In this document: piece after piece, positions 50,372 to 58,826 of the stretch | Layout: each line of letters starts with the position of its first letter | How positions within the stretch are numbered: position 1 is the stretch's first letter | Origin: an uncultured Spirochaetaceae bacterium | GTDB taxonomy: Bacteria; Spirochaetota; Spirochaetia; Sphaerochaetales; Sphaerochaetaceae | DNA: 64,000 nt | Direction of reading: 5' to 3' | Assembly: GCA_944389975.1 (NCBI GenBank) | Contig: CALXOH010000008.1 | Location: forward strand, 1-64,000 | Position numbers and translations under genes: made by a program | Notes under the pieces: model-generated | Databases searched by the model: none | Told to the model about the DNA's origin: nothing | Seen by the model: the letters and a program-made list of their open reading frames with translations, nothing else

Positions 50372-52222
50372 TCACTGGATATTGTACTTCTTCATCTTCC
50401 GCCATAGCGTCGATATATCCATGCCCAGCTCCTCCGCACTCTCTTTCCTTCGTCCGCCGTTTCTGGCAAGTACCCTTGAAATCCTCTCAGCTTCGTCATC
50501 CGGAGTGTTTTCTTCAAACGAAGGAAGCACCGAGAGGCAGTCTTCGAGCGTTGCAACCTGGTTGTTCGACATGAAGGAAAGCCGCTTTGAAAAGTTCTCA
50601 AGCTCCCTTACGTTGCCTTCCCATCTGAGGCTTTTGATGTACTCTTCAGCATCCTCGGAGAGCATTCCTGCCTTTCCCCCTGTCTTTGACAGGAATTCGC
50701 TTACCAGGAGAGGAATGTCGTCAACCCTGTCCCTGAGGGGAGGTATCACGATGTTGAACACCGAGATCCTGTAGAGCAAATCCGACCTGAACGTGCCTTT
50801 CCTCACCTCTTCCTTCAAATTCCTGTTCGTTGCCGCGACCACGCGGAAATCGATATCCTTTACCGAGTCATCCCCCAGGCGCATTATCTGCTTCTCCTGC
50901 AGTACCCTGAGAAGCCTTGCCTGCAGGAAAGATGGAAGCTCACCTATCTCATCCAGGAAGATCGTTCCTCCGTGAGCCATCTCGAAAAGCCCCATCTTCC
51001 CCCCTTTCCTTGCCCCGGTGAAAGCACCATCTGCATACCCGAAAAGTTCAGATTCCAAAAGATTCGGAGGGAGTGCTGCGAGGTTTACAGCGACAAACGG
51101 ACCGGATGATCGCGCGCTTTTGGTGTGTATGCTTTGGGCGAAAAGCTCCTTTCCGGTTCCCGTCTCCCCCTCGATCAATATGTTCTCATCGCTTTCCGCG
51201 TAGCGTTCTGCAAGCTTGATCGCATTCTTCATCCTCATGCTTTTCGTGACGATCGATGAGAAATCGTGCTTTGCGACGAATCCTCCCTTGTTGAGCTTTT
51301 TCTTTATACGCCCTTCGATCTCCCTGAGTTTTTCGGCAATCTGGAATGAAACAAGAACCTCGTTCACCTTCCCATGATTGTCCTTGATTGAGAGAACCTT
51401 CATGCTCAGTATCCTTCCCTTATCCACGGAAACAACGCTCTTTTCATCCATACGTCCGGAGAGGACCGAAGAGATGTCGATGTCCGGATAGAAGGAAGTA
51501 AACCTGTTGCCGATGATATCCTCGTCGATATAACGTCTTGCATAGTCGTTCATCGATTTGCAGATGCCATCTCTGTCGAGCGTTATCACACCCTCCTCAA
51601 CCGTTTTCAGAACAGCCCCGAGCCTGTCGCTTTTCGCCTTCTCCTCCCTGTATATTCCTACAGTCCTTACCGCTTCATCCACTGTCCGGGATACCGATTC
51701 CTTTCCGCTTTCAAGAAGGATGGCTGGAAGTGAAAGCTCTTCTGCGACTTCCATTGATGCCTTACCTCCGATCACGACTTCGCAAAGCCCCATATCCCGG
51801 GCATCCCTGACCCTTTCATATAGACGTTCAGAACTTACTATCGTATACGTAGTCAATTCAACATCGGGAAAGATATCCGTAATGTCTTCAGAGCGGAAGG
51901 TCATCGATCCTGTACCGACGAAGAGGATCTTTTTCTTTCCGTATCTTGAGACAGCCTTCTTCACAGCGGAAAGAACGTCATACCCCGATATCTTCAATTC
52001 GATGTTCAAAAGGTTGCTCCTCTTTCTCTTCATCATCTCATACATCAGGCCTCGGGAGATGTATGCGTCATAGTCGGGAGAGAGAGGATAATCGGGCAAG
52101 CTGCCGGTGGAAGTAAGGATGATGTCATACAGAATCTCATCATCGCCTTTCATCGATGAGAAAACTTCTTCGATAACTGATCTTAATTCCGGATATGGAA
52201 GAAGGAATGCGATTTTAATCAT
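50372..52222 (-). CDS. Sigma-54-dependent activator, PrpR-type
   Basis: A 616-residue regulator. The N-terminal PrpR_N sensor domain (about 1-180) is followed by a PAS-like segment (about 205-310), the AAA+ domain with Walker A EGETGTGKELFAQSIH, the sigma-54 contact loop DGAFTGARKGGKMG, Walker B GGTIFLDEIGELP and the Arg finger region LLYRISVFNI, then a Fis-type helix-turn-helix at the end (RKESAEELGMDISTLWRKMK). PrpR-type sensors respond to small organic acids. Two palindromes immediately beyond its stop and a -24/-12 promoter show the target is the transporter operon. ATG 52222 (MIKIAFLL) fits the family; the upstream extension is unlikely. Confidence 0.92.
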   Translation of the reverse strand: MIKIAFLLPYPELRSVIEEVFSSMKGDDEILYDIILTSTGSLPDYPLSPDYDAYISRGLMYEMMKRKRSNLLNIELKISGYDVLSAVKKAVSRYGKKKILFVGTGSMTFRSEDITDIFPDVELTTYTIVSSERLYERVRDARDMGLCEVVIGGKASMEVAEELSLPAILLESGKESVSRTVDEAVRTVGIYREEKAKSDRLGAVLKTVEEGVITLDRDGICKSMNDYARRYIDEDIIGNRFTSFYPDIDISSVLSGRMDEKSVVSVDKGRILSMKVLSIKDNHGKVNEVLVSFQIAEKLREIEGRIKKKLNKGGFVAKHDFSSIVTKSMRMKNAIKLAERYAESDENILIEGETGTGKELFAQSIHTKSARSSGPFVAVNLAALPPNLLESELFGYADGAFTGARKGGKMGLFEMAHGGTIFLDEIGELPSFLQARLLRVLQEKQIMRLGDDSVKDIDFRVVAATNRNLKEEVRKGTFRSDLLYRISVFNIVIPPLRDRVDDIPLLVSEFLSKTGGKAGMLSEDAEEYIKSLRWEGNVRELENFSKRLSFMSNNQVATLEDCLSVLPSFEENTPDDEAERISRVLARNGGRRKESAEELGMDISTLWRKMKKYNIQ

Positions 52223-52357
52223 GCTAGGTATTATAGAGGAAATTCCCAAAATAATAATGTTGTCTTTTCAACCCGGCCCACCTATGAAAAAAAACTGAAA
52301 ATCCTTATGGACTTTTGACTCTTTGGAGGCGCATACTTTTTCCCAAGGAGAGATTAC

Positions 52358-52921
52358 ATGAAAAAGATCATCATTGCACTCTTTGTTTTCGCTTTGGCAA
52401 TTACTCCTGTCTTCGCATCGGATCCTGACGTAAGCCTCATGGGAGGGATCGGAGGAAGCATCGGGTCACAAGGCAATGCAATGCCGACTACGGGAGCACA
52501 GAATGAGTTCGGCATCACGATTTCAAAGTCAACCCAGGTAAGACTCAACCTCACAGCAGAGTCAGACGTCTTCTTTGACAAAAACAACGGACTATACGTG
52601 AATGCAGGTTTCTATCTTGCAGGAAGCCAGGTTTCCGGAAAGCTTGGAGCAGGTTATGCACTGCGCTGTCCGATCTCGAATTCCTCCGTTGATTTCATCT
52701 TCACAGTCGGCCCATACCTCTCGTTTGCAAGAATCTGCAGCTTCGGAGCTTATCTTGCAACCGATTTCCAGTGGAACTTCCACCAGTCATGGTTCCTTCG
52801 CTTCGGAATGGGCATGACCATGGACATCTTCCAGTTCGGCGGGAACATCAACGGTGTATCCACAGAACAATTCTATGTGGACTTCGCAATCCCGCACCTT
52901 GCAGTCGGATACGAGTTCTGA
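52358..52921 (+). CDS. Small secreted beta-barrel-like outer membrane protein
   Basis: A 187-residue protein with a clear signal peptide (MKKIIIALFVFALAITPVFA, cleavage before SDPD). The mature part is built of alternating strands with many Gly and aromatic residues (GLYVNAGFYLAGSQVSGKLGAGYAL-type segments) and ends HLAVGYEF, with the terminal aromatic that outer-membrane barrels use for insertion. About eight strands are likely. No specific family is recognised. AAGGAG lies eight bases before the ATG and a strong terminator follows, so it is a single, well-expressed gene. Presence of such a protein supports a diderm host. Confidence 0.75.
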   Translation: MKKIIIALFVFALAITPVFASDPDVSLMGGIGGSIGSQGNAMPTTGAQNEFGITISKSTQVRLNLTAESDVFFDKNNGLYVNAGFYLAGSQVSGKLGAGYALRCPISNSSVDFIFTVGPYLSFARICSFGAYLATDFQWNFHQSWFLRFGMGMTMDIFQFGGNINGVSTEQFYVDFAIPHLAVGYEF

Positions 52922-52933
52922 TAGTTCCATTCT

Positions 52934-52965
52934 ATGGCCGCACGAATCAGTGTGGCCATATTTTT
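52934..52965 (+). terminator. Intrinsic terminator after the outer membrane protein gene
   Basis: ATGGCCGCAC / GTGTGGCCAT form a 10-bp stem (one G-U) with loop GAATCA, followed by ATTTTTG. Confidence 0.9.
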
Positions 52966-52974
52966 GTCTCTATT

Positions 52975-53055
52975 CCCCTAGAAAAATGCTGTATATAGCG
53001 GATTATTCCCCTAGAAAAATGCTGTATCTAACTGATTATTCCCCTAGATTTTTAC
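52975..53055 (+). repeat. Upstream 33-bp-period array of the DUF4143 ATPase (3 units)
   Basis: CCCCTAG begins at 52975, 53008 and 53041, exactly 33 bp apart. The first two units share CCCCTAGAAAAATGCTGTAT; the third reads CCCCTAGATTTTTACGC. The 13-mer CCTAGATTTTTAC of the third unit (53043-53055) recurs inverted at the gene's end. The array occupies the whole promoter region. Confidence 0.85.
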
Positions 53056-53097
53056 GCTGCTTTAATACTAATATTCTATATACAAAGGAAATAGAGA

Positions 53098-54426
53098 ATG
53101 AAACGATTTCTGATGGATGAACTTATCAAATGGAAAAACAACAGACAAAGGAAACCTTTGATACTGCAAGGAGGCAGGCAAGTAGGCAAAACTTGGCTTT
53201 TGAAAGAGTTTGCCAGAAATGAATACAAGAATTCTTGTTACCTTCTATTCGATCAAAACAAGCAACTTGCCAAGATATTCAGCAACCCGTCAGACGTGTC
53301 ATTCATCATCAGATCATTGGCTGCAATATATGGGAACATAGGTAAGCCCGATGAAACGTTGTTTATCTTCGATGAGATACAAGCCTGCCCGGAAGCGATG
53401 ACTAGCTTGAAATACTTTCACGAACTTGCACCCGAATACAACATAGTGGCAGCTGGTTCGCTGTTAGGGATATCGGAACATAGCGATTATGCATTCCCTG
53501 TCGGGAAAGTAGACTTCTTCACGCTATACCCTCTCACCTTCATGGAATTCCTTCTCGCAATGGGAAAGGATGGCATTGCAAAAGCAATATCGGAAGAGGA
53601 TCACGAATTACTTGAAGTATTCAGACAAGAAATGGATTTACTTCTGAACCAATACATCTATGTGGGAGGAATGCCGGAAGTCGTCCAAGCATTTGCAGAT
53701 AGCAAAGGATTGGATTACAAAACTGCAAGAAAGATACAAGACAGCATTCTGAAATCATATGACTTGGATTTCTCGAAACATATCAAGAGCGAAATTGACA
53801 GGAAACGGACGGAAGCCGTATGGAATGCAATCCCGAGGCAGCTTGCAAAAGAGAACAAGAAATTCATATTCTCCGCCATCAAGGGAAGTCGTAGAGCTTC
53901 CGACTACGAAAATGCATTGCAATGGCTGAAAAACGCAGGATTGATATATCAAATACCTTTGCTCAGAACTCAAAAGATTCCAACTTCCGTGTATGAAGAA
54001 AAGTCGATCTTCAAGATCTATATGATAGATATCGGACTGCTTGGTGCAAAAGCAGGATTGAATCACAATGCAATAATTTCCGGATCCACGCTGTTCGTGG
54101 AATTCAAAGGGGCTTTGGCAGAACAATACACTTGTCAGGAACTTGTAGCGGAGGGAGAATTTGGAATTCATTATTATGCAAATGAGAACAGCTCGAACGA
54201 AGTGGAGTTCTTGATCGACAACGGCCTTGAGATTATCCCAGTGGAAATCAAATCAGGGATAAACGTAAAAGCCAAGAGTCTCAAAGCCTATATGGAAAAA
54301 TTCCATCCGAAGCTTTCGTTCCGTGTATCCCGGAAAGGATACGAAGAACAAGACAACCTCATCAATTTGCCCTTAGCTGAAATATCAAATATTGGCAACA
54401 TCGTGAAAAGAAAGGTAAAAATCTAG
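53098..54426 (+). CDS. AAA ATPase with DUF4143 domain, intact
   Basis: A 442-residue protein. Walker A is QGGRQVGKTWLLKEF (about residue 25), Walker B TLFIFDEIQACPEAM, sensor region VAAGSLLGISEH. The DUF4143 part (about 200-440) ends with a PD-(D/E)xK-like pattern: FGIHYYANENSSNEVEFLIDNGLEIIPVEIKSG. This large family is common in anaerobes, often near mobile elements, and has no settled function. AAAGGA precedes ATG 53098. Short motifs repeated with a 33-bp period lie on both sides, in opposite orientation, one copy including the stop codon. The gene is a full-length relative of the truncated one at 1230, though not a close copy. Confidence 0.88.
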   Translation: MKRFLMDELIKWKNNRQRKPLILQGGRQVGKTWLLKEFARNEYKNSCYLLFDQNKQLAKIFSNPSDVSFIIRSLAAIYGNIGKPDETLFIFDEIQACPEAMTSLKYFHELAPEYNIVAAGSLLGISEHSDYAFPVGKVDFFTLYPLTFMEFLLAMGKDGIAKAISEEDHELLEVFRQEMDLLLNQYIYVGGMPEVVQAFADSKGLDYKTARKIQDSILKSYDLDFSKHIKSEIDRKRTEAVWNAIPRQLAKENKKFIFSAIKGSRRASDYENALQWLKNAGLIYQIPLLRTQKIPTSVYEEKSIFKIYMIDIGLLGAKAGLNHNAIISGSTLFVEFKGALAEQYTCQELVAEGEFGIHYYANENSSNEVEFLIDNGLEIIPVEIKSGINVKAKSLKAYMEKFHPKLSFRVSRKGYEEQDNLINLPLAEISNIGNIVKRKVKI

Positions 54427-54477
54427 GATTGTGCCATTTTAAAGCATTTAAAAATCTAGGATTGTGTTATTTTAATA
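54415..54477 (-). repeat. Downstream inverted 33-bp-period array of the DUF4143 ATPase (2 units)
   Basis: AAAAATCTAGGATTGTG occurs at 54417 and 54450, 33 bp apart, followed in each unit by a similar ATTTTAA stretch. Reverse-complemented, the first copy gives CCTAGATTTTTAC, a 13-bp match to upstream unit three. The ATPase TAG stop lies inside the first copy. Confidence 0.85.
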
Positions 54478-54506
54478 GTGAAATAAACCGGAATGACCTA
54501 TTTCCT

Positions 54507-55553
54507 TTAAGCACGCCAAACAAAGCTTTCAAATGGATACTCGCCCTTCAACGACTCAAATACCCTCTTTACTTCATCCTCATCGGGTAGATATATATCG
54601 CATTCTGAGAGGGAGAAGATCCTCGCTATGTTTCTTCCGTAGAGATCTTTCAGCCGTTCTTCGGAGGCGCCGTTTTTTCTCAGCACGTGCAACAGCAAAA
54701 GCATTCCGGACAGCCCTGGTATCCCGCTTGCCCCTTTTTCCTTGTCAGAGAGCGTATGGGGTGCATGATCGCTTTCAACATCATCGATCACCCCGTCAAG
54801 AAGGGATGAGAAGATGTATGCCCTGTCGCTTTCATCCCTCAGCGGAGGGTTCATCTTGAGGTATCTCGAACGCTCTTTTGCATCTGCAACGTTATATAGC
54901 GAGTGATGAGGAGTTGCCCCCATCGAAATAGAAAGGCCTTTATCCTTTGCGCTCTTCACGAGTTCTACAGCACCTTTTGTGGAGATGTGGGCTATGTGCA
55001 AGTGCCCTCCAAATCCGACTTCATCGACGAGAGTGATGATGTCACGTACGCTCTCGATCTCACTCCCGCCCGGGCGGGCAAGGGAGTGCGTGGAGAAATC
55101 ATTTATATCAAATCGAGAACTGTCGTTGAGGCTCTCTTTCTCCGCGTGGACTACGAGAACGCCTTTATAGCCGCATTCTGAAAGGATCCTTATTACGCGT
55201 CTCTGATCATCGATAGTGGTTATCCCCATGTTCCCGGTGCTGTTTGAGAGAAAGAGTTTCAATCCGATTATGCGAGGGAAAAGCTTATTTTGAAGCTTTA
55301 CCATCGCTTCAATCTGGTTCTCATCCGATGTAAGCCCTGCGTAGACAGAATACCTGATGCCATATGCCTTACCTATACCCTCCCCCTCTTCAAGACGCTT
55401 GAGTATGCACTCTTCGCTTGTAAGTGGAGGATTTGTGTTCGGCATGTCAAACACCCAGGAAAACCCGGCCCTTTTGTAAAGTGAAAGGCCGTGCCCGATC
55501 GTCTCTTTATCTTTCTGGTTCCAGTCTCTCAAATGGACATGGGGATCTATCAT
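54507..55553 (-). CDS. pyrC: Dihydroorotase
   Basis: A 348-residue amidohydrolase that closes carbamoyl aspartate to dihydroorotate, third step of pyrimidine synthesis. Motifs are MIDPHVHLRDW (H-x-H), VVHAEKESLN, HIAHISTKGAVEL and the signature ESDHAPHTLSDKEKGASG. It is shorter than the usual 420 residues and begins directly at the metal motif, without the N-terminal half of the composite beta-sandwich domain. ATG 55553 overlaps the pyrDK stop codon (TGATG), so translation is coupled; the longer frame upstream lies inside pyrDK. It is the last gene of the operon. Confidence 0.9.
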   Translation of the reverse strand: MIDPHVHLRDWNQKDKETIGHGLSLYKRAGFSWVFDMPNTNPPLTSEECILKRLEEGEGIGKAYGIRYSVYAGLTSDENQIEAMVKLQNKLFPRIIGLKLFLSNSTGNMGITTIDDQRRVIRILSECGYKGVLVVHAEKESLNDSSRFDINDFSTHSLARPGGSEIESVRDIITLVDEVGFGGHLHIAHISTKGAVELVKSAKDKGLSISMGATPHHSLYNVADAKERSRYLKMNPPLRDESDRAYIFSSLLDGVIDDVESDHAPHTLSDKEKGASGIPGLSGMLLLLHVLRKNGASEERLKDLYGRNIARIFSLSECDIYLPDEDEVKRVFESLKGEYPFESFVWRA

Positions 55554-57241
55554 CAGAAGTCCACCTTGTTCTTTGCTATGTACTCCCACGTAAGGAACGT
55601 GCCTTGCCTGCACGGAAGGTGTGATCCGACTACGCACTCCCCGCACATTCCTATTCCGCACATCGTCATCGTCTCGACAGAGATATTGATCTCTTCAGCT
55701 TTAGCTCCCAATGAAAGGAGTTTCTCAGCACCCTTCTTCATCATCACTGTCGGGCCTACGATATAGTACGCATTATCCGGGGAGATATCGGACGGGCTGA
55801 TCGTGTCGAGAACCCTTCCCGGCTTCCCGTCATCCAGTACGACCTCGTATTTGCCGTACTTTTCAAGTTCATCCTGCATCAAGCCTTTCCCGGAGGAGCC
55901 CAGCTCCTGCATTCCGATCCTGAATTCCATCTCCGTGCCGTTCTTCTTCAGTTCCTCTGCAAGAAGATTCAATACTACAGTTCCCGTTCCCCCTGCGATC
56001 AAGAGTGCTTTCTTTGCTTTCTTCACGGATAGAGGAGACCCGGAGAGCCCTCTGATGTATATCTCATCTCCCTGCTTGATGTTCTTCACACCTTCTGTAA
56101 AAGGTCCCTTGACCCTGATTATGAATGACAAGGGATCGTTCTTTGCAACCGAGAACGGCCTTTCGCCGAGCCCCGGGATGAAAAGAAACACGAACTCACC
56201 CGCTTTGCACGTGCCTTTCCCGTCGAGCGTAAGTACAACGATGTCATCAGAGTACATGATTTTCCCTTTGACGGTGTGCTTCTCATACTCGAGGTTCTTG
56301 TGGGACAAAGTGAAATACTTTCCAACGTCCCCGCCGTTTTTGAGTGCCGTGAAGTAAGCATCCCAATTCTCCGGGGCGATCCTTGAGAGCGCCGATCCGA
56401 TTCCTACGCTGTCTGCGCCCAGATCGATCATCTTCCTCACATCTTCCGCCCGGCTCATTCCTCCCATCGAGAGGATTATCGGCTCGTCTCCGATCCTTTC
56501 CCTTATATCCCTGATCGCATCAAACGCTATATCCTTGACCCACTCGCCGGATGCCCCGCCCTTTCCTCCGAGGGCATTGTGGAGTATCTCATGGCCATCA
56601 AGGTAGTACTCCCTTGGGCCGACAGTGTTGATAGCTGCAACGCCATCAGCGCCACTTGAGATTGCAACCTCTGCCATCCTTGCAATCGAAGGAACGTTCG
56701 GAGAGAGTTTCACGATCAAAAGGCTTTTTCTTTCAGGATATGCTTTGTTTATGCTCTCAACATACTCCCTGATCAGATTCTCATCGCTTCCGATCGATGC
56801 CCCGAACCCTTTTGCAGCGTGAGGGCATGAGAAGTTCAACTCGAGCATGTCTGCAATGGGATCGAACTTCTTGACAAGTGTAATGAAGTCATCGACATTC
56901 GACGCAGCAAGCGATATGTTGAGGATCTTTGAAAAACCTTCGTTTCTAAGCTTCCCAAGGTACTTGAACGCATAATCCATCCCAGGGTTTCTCAGTCCGA
57001 CCGAGTTGCCGTAATCCCCCTCTTCCGGGCTTACGACCACGGGTGGCGTGTTTCCCGTGGTAGGCACCACCTGGAATGATTTTGTAGTGATTATGTCGAC
57101 GTCCTTTACAGATCTGTCAAAGAGCCTTACAAGCTCCTCTTTGGTCGTAGCGACACCGGACACGGTGGAAAGGATCACGTTCTTTCTGAGGTGGTTTCCC
57201 TTCAGAATGCGATATGCCTTGTTATTCTCTCTATCAACCAT
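55553..57241 (-). CDS. pyrDK: Dihydroorotate dehydrogenase fused to its PyrK-type electron-transfer subunit
   Basis: A 562-residue fusion. Residues 1-320 are a class 1 dihydroorotate dehydrogenase (MLELNFSCPH with the catalytic Cys, VKLSPNV, AINTVGPR, ILSMGGMSRAEDVRKMIDLGADSVGIG). Residues 325-562 are PyrK-like: FAD-binding GERPFSVAKND (R-x-Y/F-S type), NAD-binding ALLIAGGTGTVVLNLLAEEL and the [2Fe-2S] cysteines in MTMCGIGMCGECVV...LPC. In Gram-positive class 1B enzymes these are two genes, pyrD and pyrK. Electrons pass from dihydroorotate via FMN, Fe-S and FAD to NAD+. It overlaps pyrF by 8 bp. Confidence 0.9.
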   Translation of the reverse strand: MVDRENNKAYRILKGNHLRKNVILSTVSGVATTKEELVRLFDRSVKDVDIITTKSFQVVPTTGNTPPVVVSPEEGDYGNSVGLRNPGMDYAFKYLGKLRNEGFSKILNISLAASNVDDFITLVKKFDPIADMLELNFSCPHAAKGFGASIGSDENLIREYVESINKAYPERKSLLIVKLSPNVPSIARMAEVAISSGADGVAAINTVGPREYYLDGHEILHNALGGKGGASGEWVKDIAFDAIRDIRERIGDEPIILSMGGMSRAEDVRKMIDLGADSVGIGSALSRIAPENWDAYFTALKNGGDVGKYFTLSHKNLEYEKHTVKGKIMYSDDIVVLTLDGKGTCKAGEFVFLFIPGLGERPFSVAKNDPLSFIIRVKGPFTEGVKNIKQGDEIYIRGLSGSPLSVKKAKKALLIAGGTGTVVLNLLAEELKKNGTEMEFRIGMQELGSSGKGLMQDELEKYGKYEVVLDDGKPGRVLDTISPSDISPDNAYYIVGPTVMMKKGAEKLLSLGAKAEEINISVETMTMCGIGMCGECVVGSHLPCRQGTFLTWEYIAKNKVDF

Positions 57242-58112
57242 CGATAGTACACTCCGAGATCAATTTCGAGATGTTGTCCAAAGAAAGATCAAGCCAGTTC
57301 TCCGGAGCTTCCTTTGCTTTCTTTTTCCAAGGATGCGTGAGACCTGATGAGGAGTTAATGCGGCATAGGCGCGCATCGTAGCCTGCCTTTTTCAAGGAAG
57401 AGAGCACATCGGGTGCGCTTCCGCCCTGGCTTCCGACCCCGGGAACGAGGATAGGTACATCGTTTCCGGCAAAGTACGAGACTATATCCTCAAGCTCCTT
57501 CATGTGCGTGGCCCCTACTACTGCGCCCACCGATCCCGAGCCTTCGTTCCATCCGACTATCTTCTCGGCGACAGCCATGTATACAGGCTTCCCGTTTTCA
57601 AGAACCTGGTTCTGCAAGTCGGCTCCTCCCGGGTTGCTTGTGCGGCAAAGGACGTAGAACCCCTTTCCTTCCTTCTTGAACGGATTTATCGAATCCGCAC
57701 CCATGTACGGGCTTACGGTCACGCTGTCAGCCTTCCAGGAAGAGAACGCTTCATCGGCATAGTTCTGGCTGCTTCTTGCGATATCACCACGCTTTGAGTC
57801 GAGTATGATCAAACTCGAAGGGAAGAGCATCCTTATCATCACTATGATCTCGGAAAGTGCCTTCGATCCGCCGTAATCGCCTTCGAAAGGGACGTCAAGC
57901 GACGAGTAGTACCCGATGTTCGGTTTGAACGCAGAAGGGATAAGCCCCTTTTCGGCCATTTTTGAAAAGAGTGTTGAGAAGAATTTCACTATCCTCTCGC
58001 TCTTGCCAAGCTCGGGGAACGGCAAGCACTCAAGGTCAGGATCCAGTCCCATGCATACGATGTTTCCAGTCTCTTCAAACGAACTTAGAAGCCTTGTGTG
58101 GTAATTGATCAT
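57234..58112 (-). CDS. pyrF: Orotidine-5'-phosphate decarboxylase, type 2
   Basis: A 292-residue decarboxylase making UMP. The longer (type 2) form is shown by the catalytic SLIILDSKRGDIARSSQNYA (D-x-K-x-x-D), VTVSPYMGADSI and ILVPGVGSQGG. ATG 58112 (MINYHTRLL) has AGGAGG five bases upstream and overlaps the pyrE stop by 4 bp (ATGA); the extra upstream residues in the same frame belong to pyrE coding sequence. The C-terminus overlaps pyrDK by 8 bp. Confidence 0.92.
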   Translation of the reverse strand: MINYHTRLLSSFEETGNIVCMGLDPDLECLPFPELGKSERIVKFFSTLFSKMAEKGLIPSAFKPNIGYYSSLDVPFEGDYGGSKALSEIIVMIRMLFPSSLIILDSKRGDIARSSQNYADEAFSSWKADSVTVSPYMGADSINPFKKEGKGFYVLCRTSNPGGADLQNQVLENGKPVYMAVAEKIVGWNEGSGSVGAVVGATHMKELEDIVSYFAGNDVPILVPGVGSQGGSAPDVLSSLKKAGYDARLCRINSSSGLTHPWKKKAKEAPENWLDLSLDNISKLISECTIDG

Positions 58113-58813
58113 TTCTCCTCCTTTGGAAAGCCGTGTCTCTCTCCCCATCCGAACGGGTCATCCCTCCACTCTTTGAGCGCATCCCCGTCAGCTTCGGTAA
58201 TGTAGCCTACTTCCTTCGCAACTTCGATCATCAGGTCGTAGGAAAGGATGGTATGGTACATCGCGCTTGGTTCAAGGTGAGTGAACGCATCAAGTGCTGC
58301 GGAAAGGCCGTAAGAGAATATTCCAAGGCACGTGTCGCATAGTCCGTCCTGCCTCCTGATCGCTTCCAACGCCTTAACGGAGGATGAACCTGTGCTGATC
58401 AGATCTTCGATCAAGAGGATGCGTGCCCCGTGGTATGAGCCGTCGCTCCCAAGCCCTTCGATCTGATGGCCAAGTCCGTGGTCCTTGCTTGATGAACGAA
58501 CGTAGGAAAGAGGCTTGTTGAGCCTGTCGGCAAGGCTCGTTGCATGCGGAATACCGGCAGTAGCCGTTCCAGCAATCCCGTCACACTGAAGCGAAAGCGA
58601 TTCGATCATATCGGAGAACGCATCGCAGATAAGCGCCCTGTAAGACGCTTTTGCAAGAAACTGCCTGTTGTCGTTGTAGATCGGCATGTAGTAGCCGCTT
58701 GCCCATCTGAAAGGTTCAGACGGGCTGAGCCTGATTGCTCCGAGTTCAAAGGCACCTTTTGCAAGCTGCCTTCCGTAATAGTCTGTGATTTCCCTCAACG
58801 TCTTCACTTTCAA
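58109..58813 (-). CDS. pyrE: Orotate phosphoribosyltransferase
   Basis: A 234-residue type I phosphoribosyltransferase converting orotate to OMP. The PRPP motif is ARILLIEDLISTGSSSVKALEAI, and the mobile-loop region is KDHGLGHQIEGLG; the N-terminal FRWASGYYMPIYNDNR matches the family start. The start is TTG 58813, with GGAG a few bases upstream; a GTG at 58807 is an alternative. It lies 13 bp after pyrBI, in front of pyrF, and all five genes are so tightly packed that a single mRNA is near certain. Confidence 0.9.
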   Translation of the reverse strand: MKVKTLREITDYYGRQLAKGAFELGAIRLSPSEPFRWASGYYMPIYNDNRQFLAKASYRALICDAFSDMIESLSLQCDGIAGTATAGIPHATSLADRLNKPLSYVRSSSKDHGLGHQIEGLGSDGSYHGARILLIEDLISTGSSSVKALEAIRRQDGLCDTCLGIFSYGLSAALDAFTHLEPSAMYHTILSYDLMIEVAKEVGYITEADGDALKEWRDDPFGWGERHGFPKEEK

Positions 58814-58826
58814 AACCTCTCCTTCT

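Noticed and set aside
52250-52357. A promoter for the outer membrane protein gene (TTGACT near 52312 and TACTTT)
   Set aside because: The spacer is far too short (about 13 bp) and no better pair was found.
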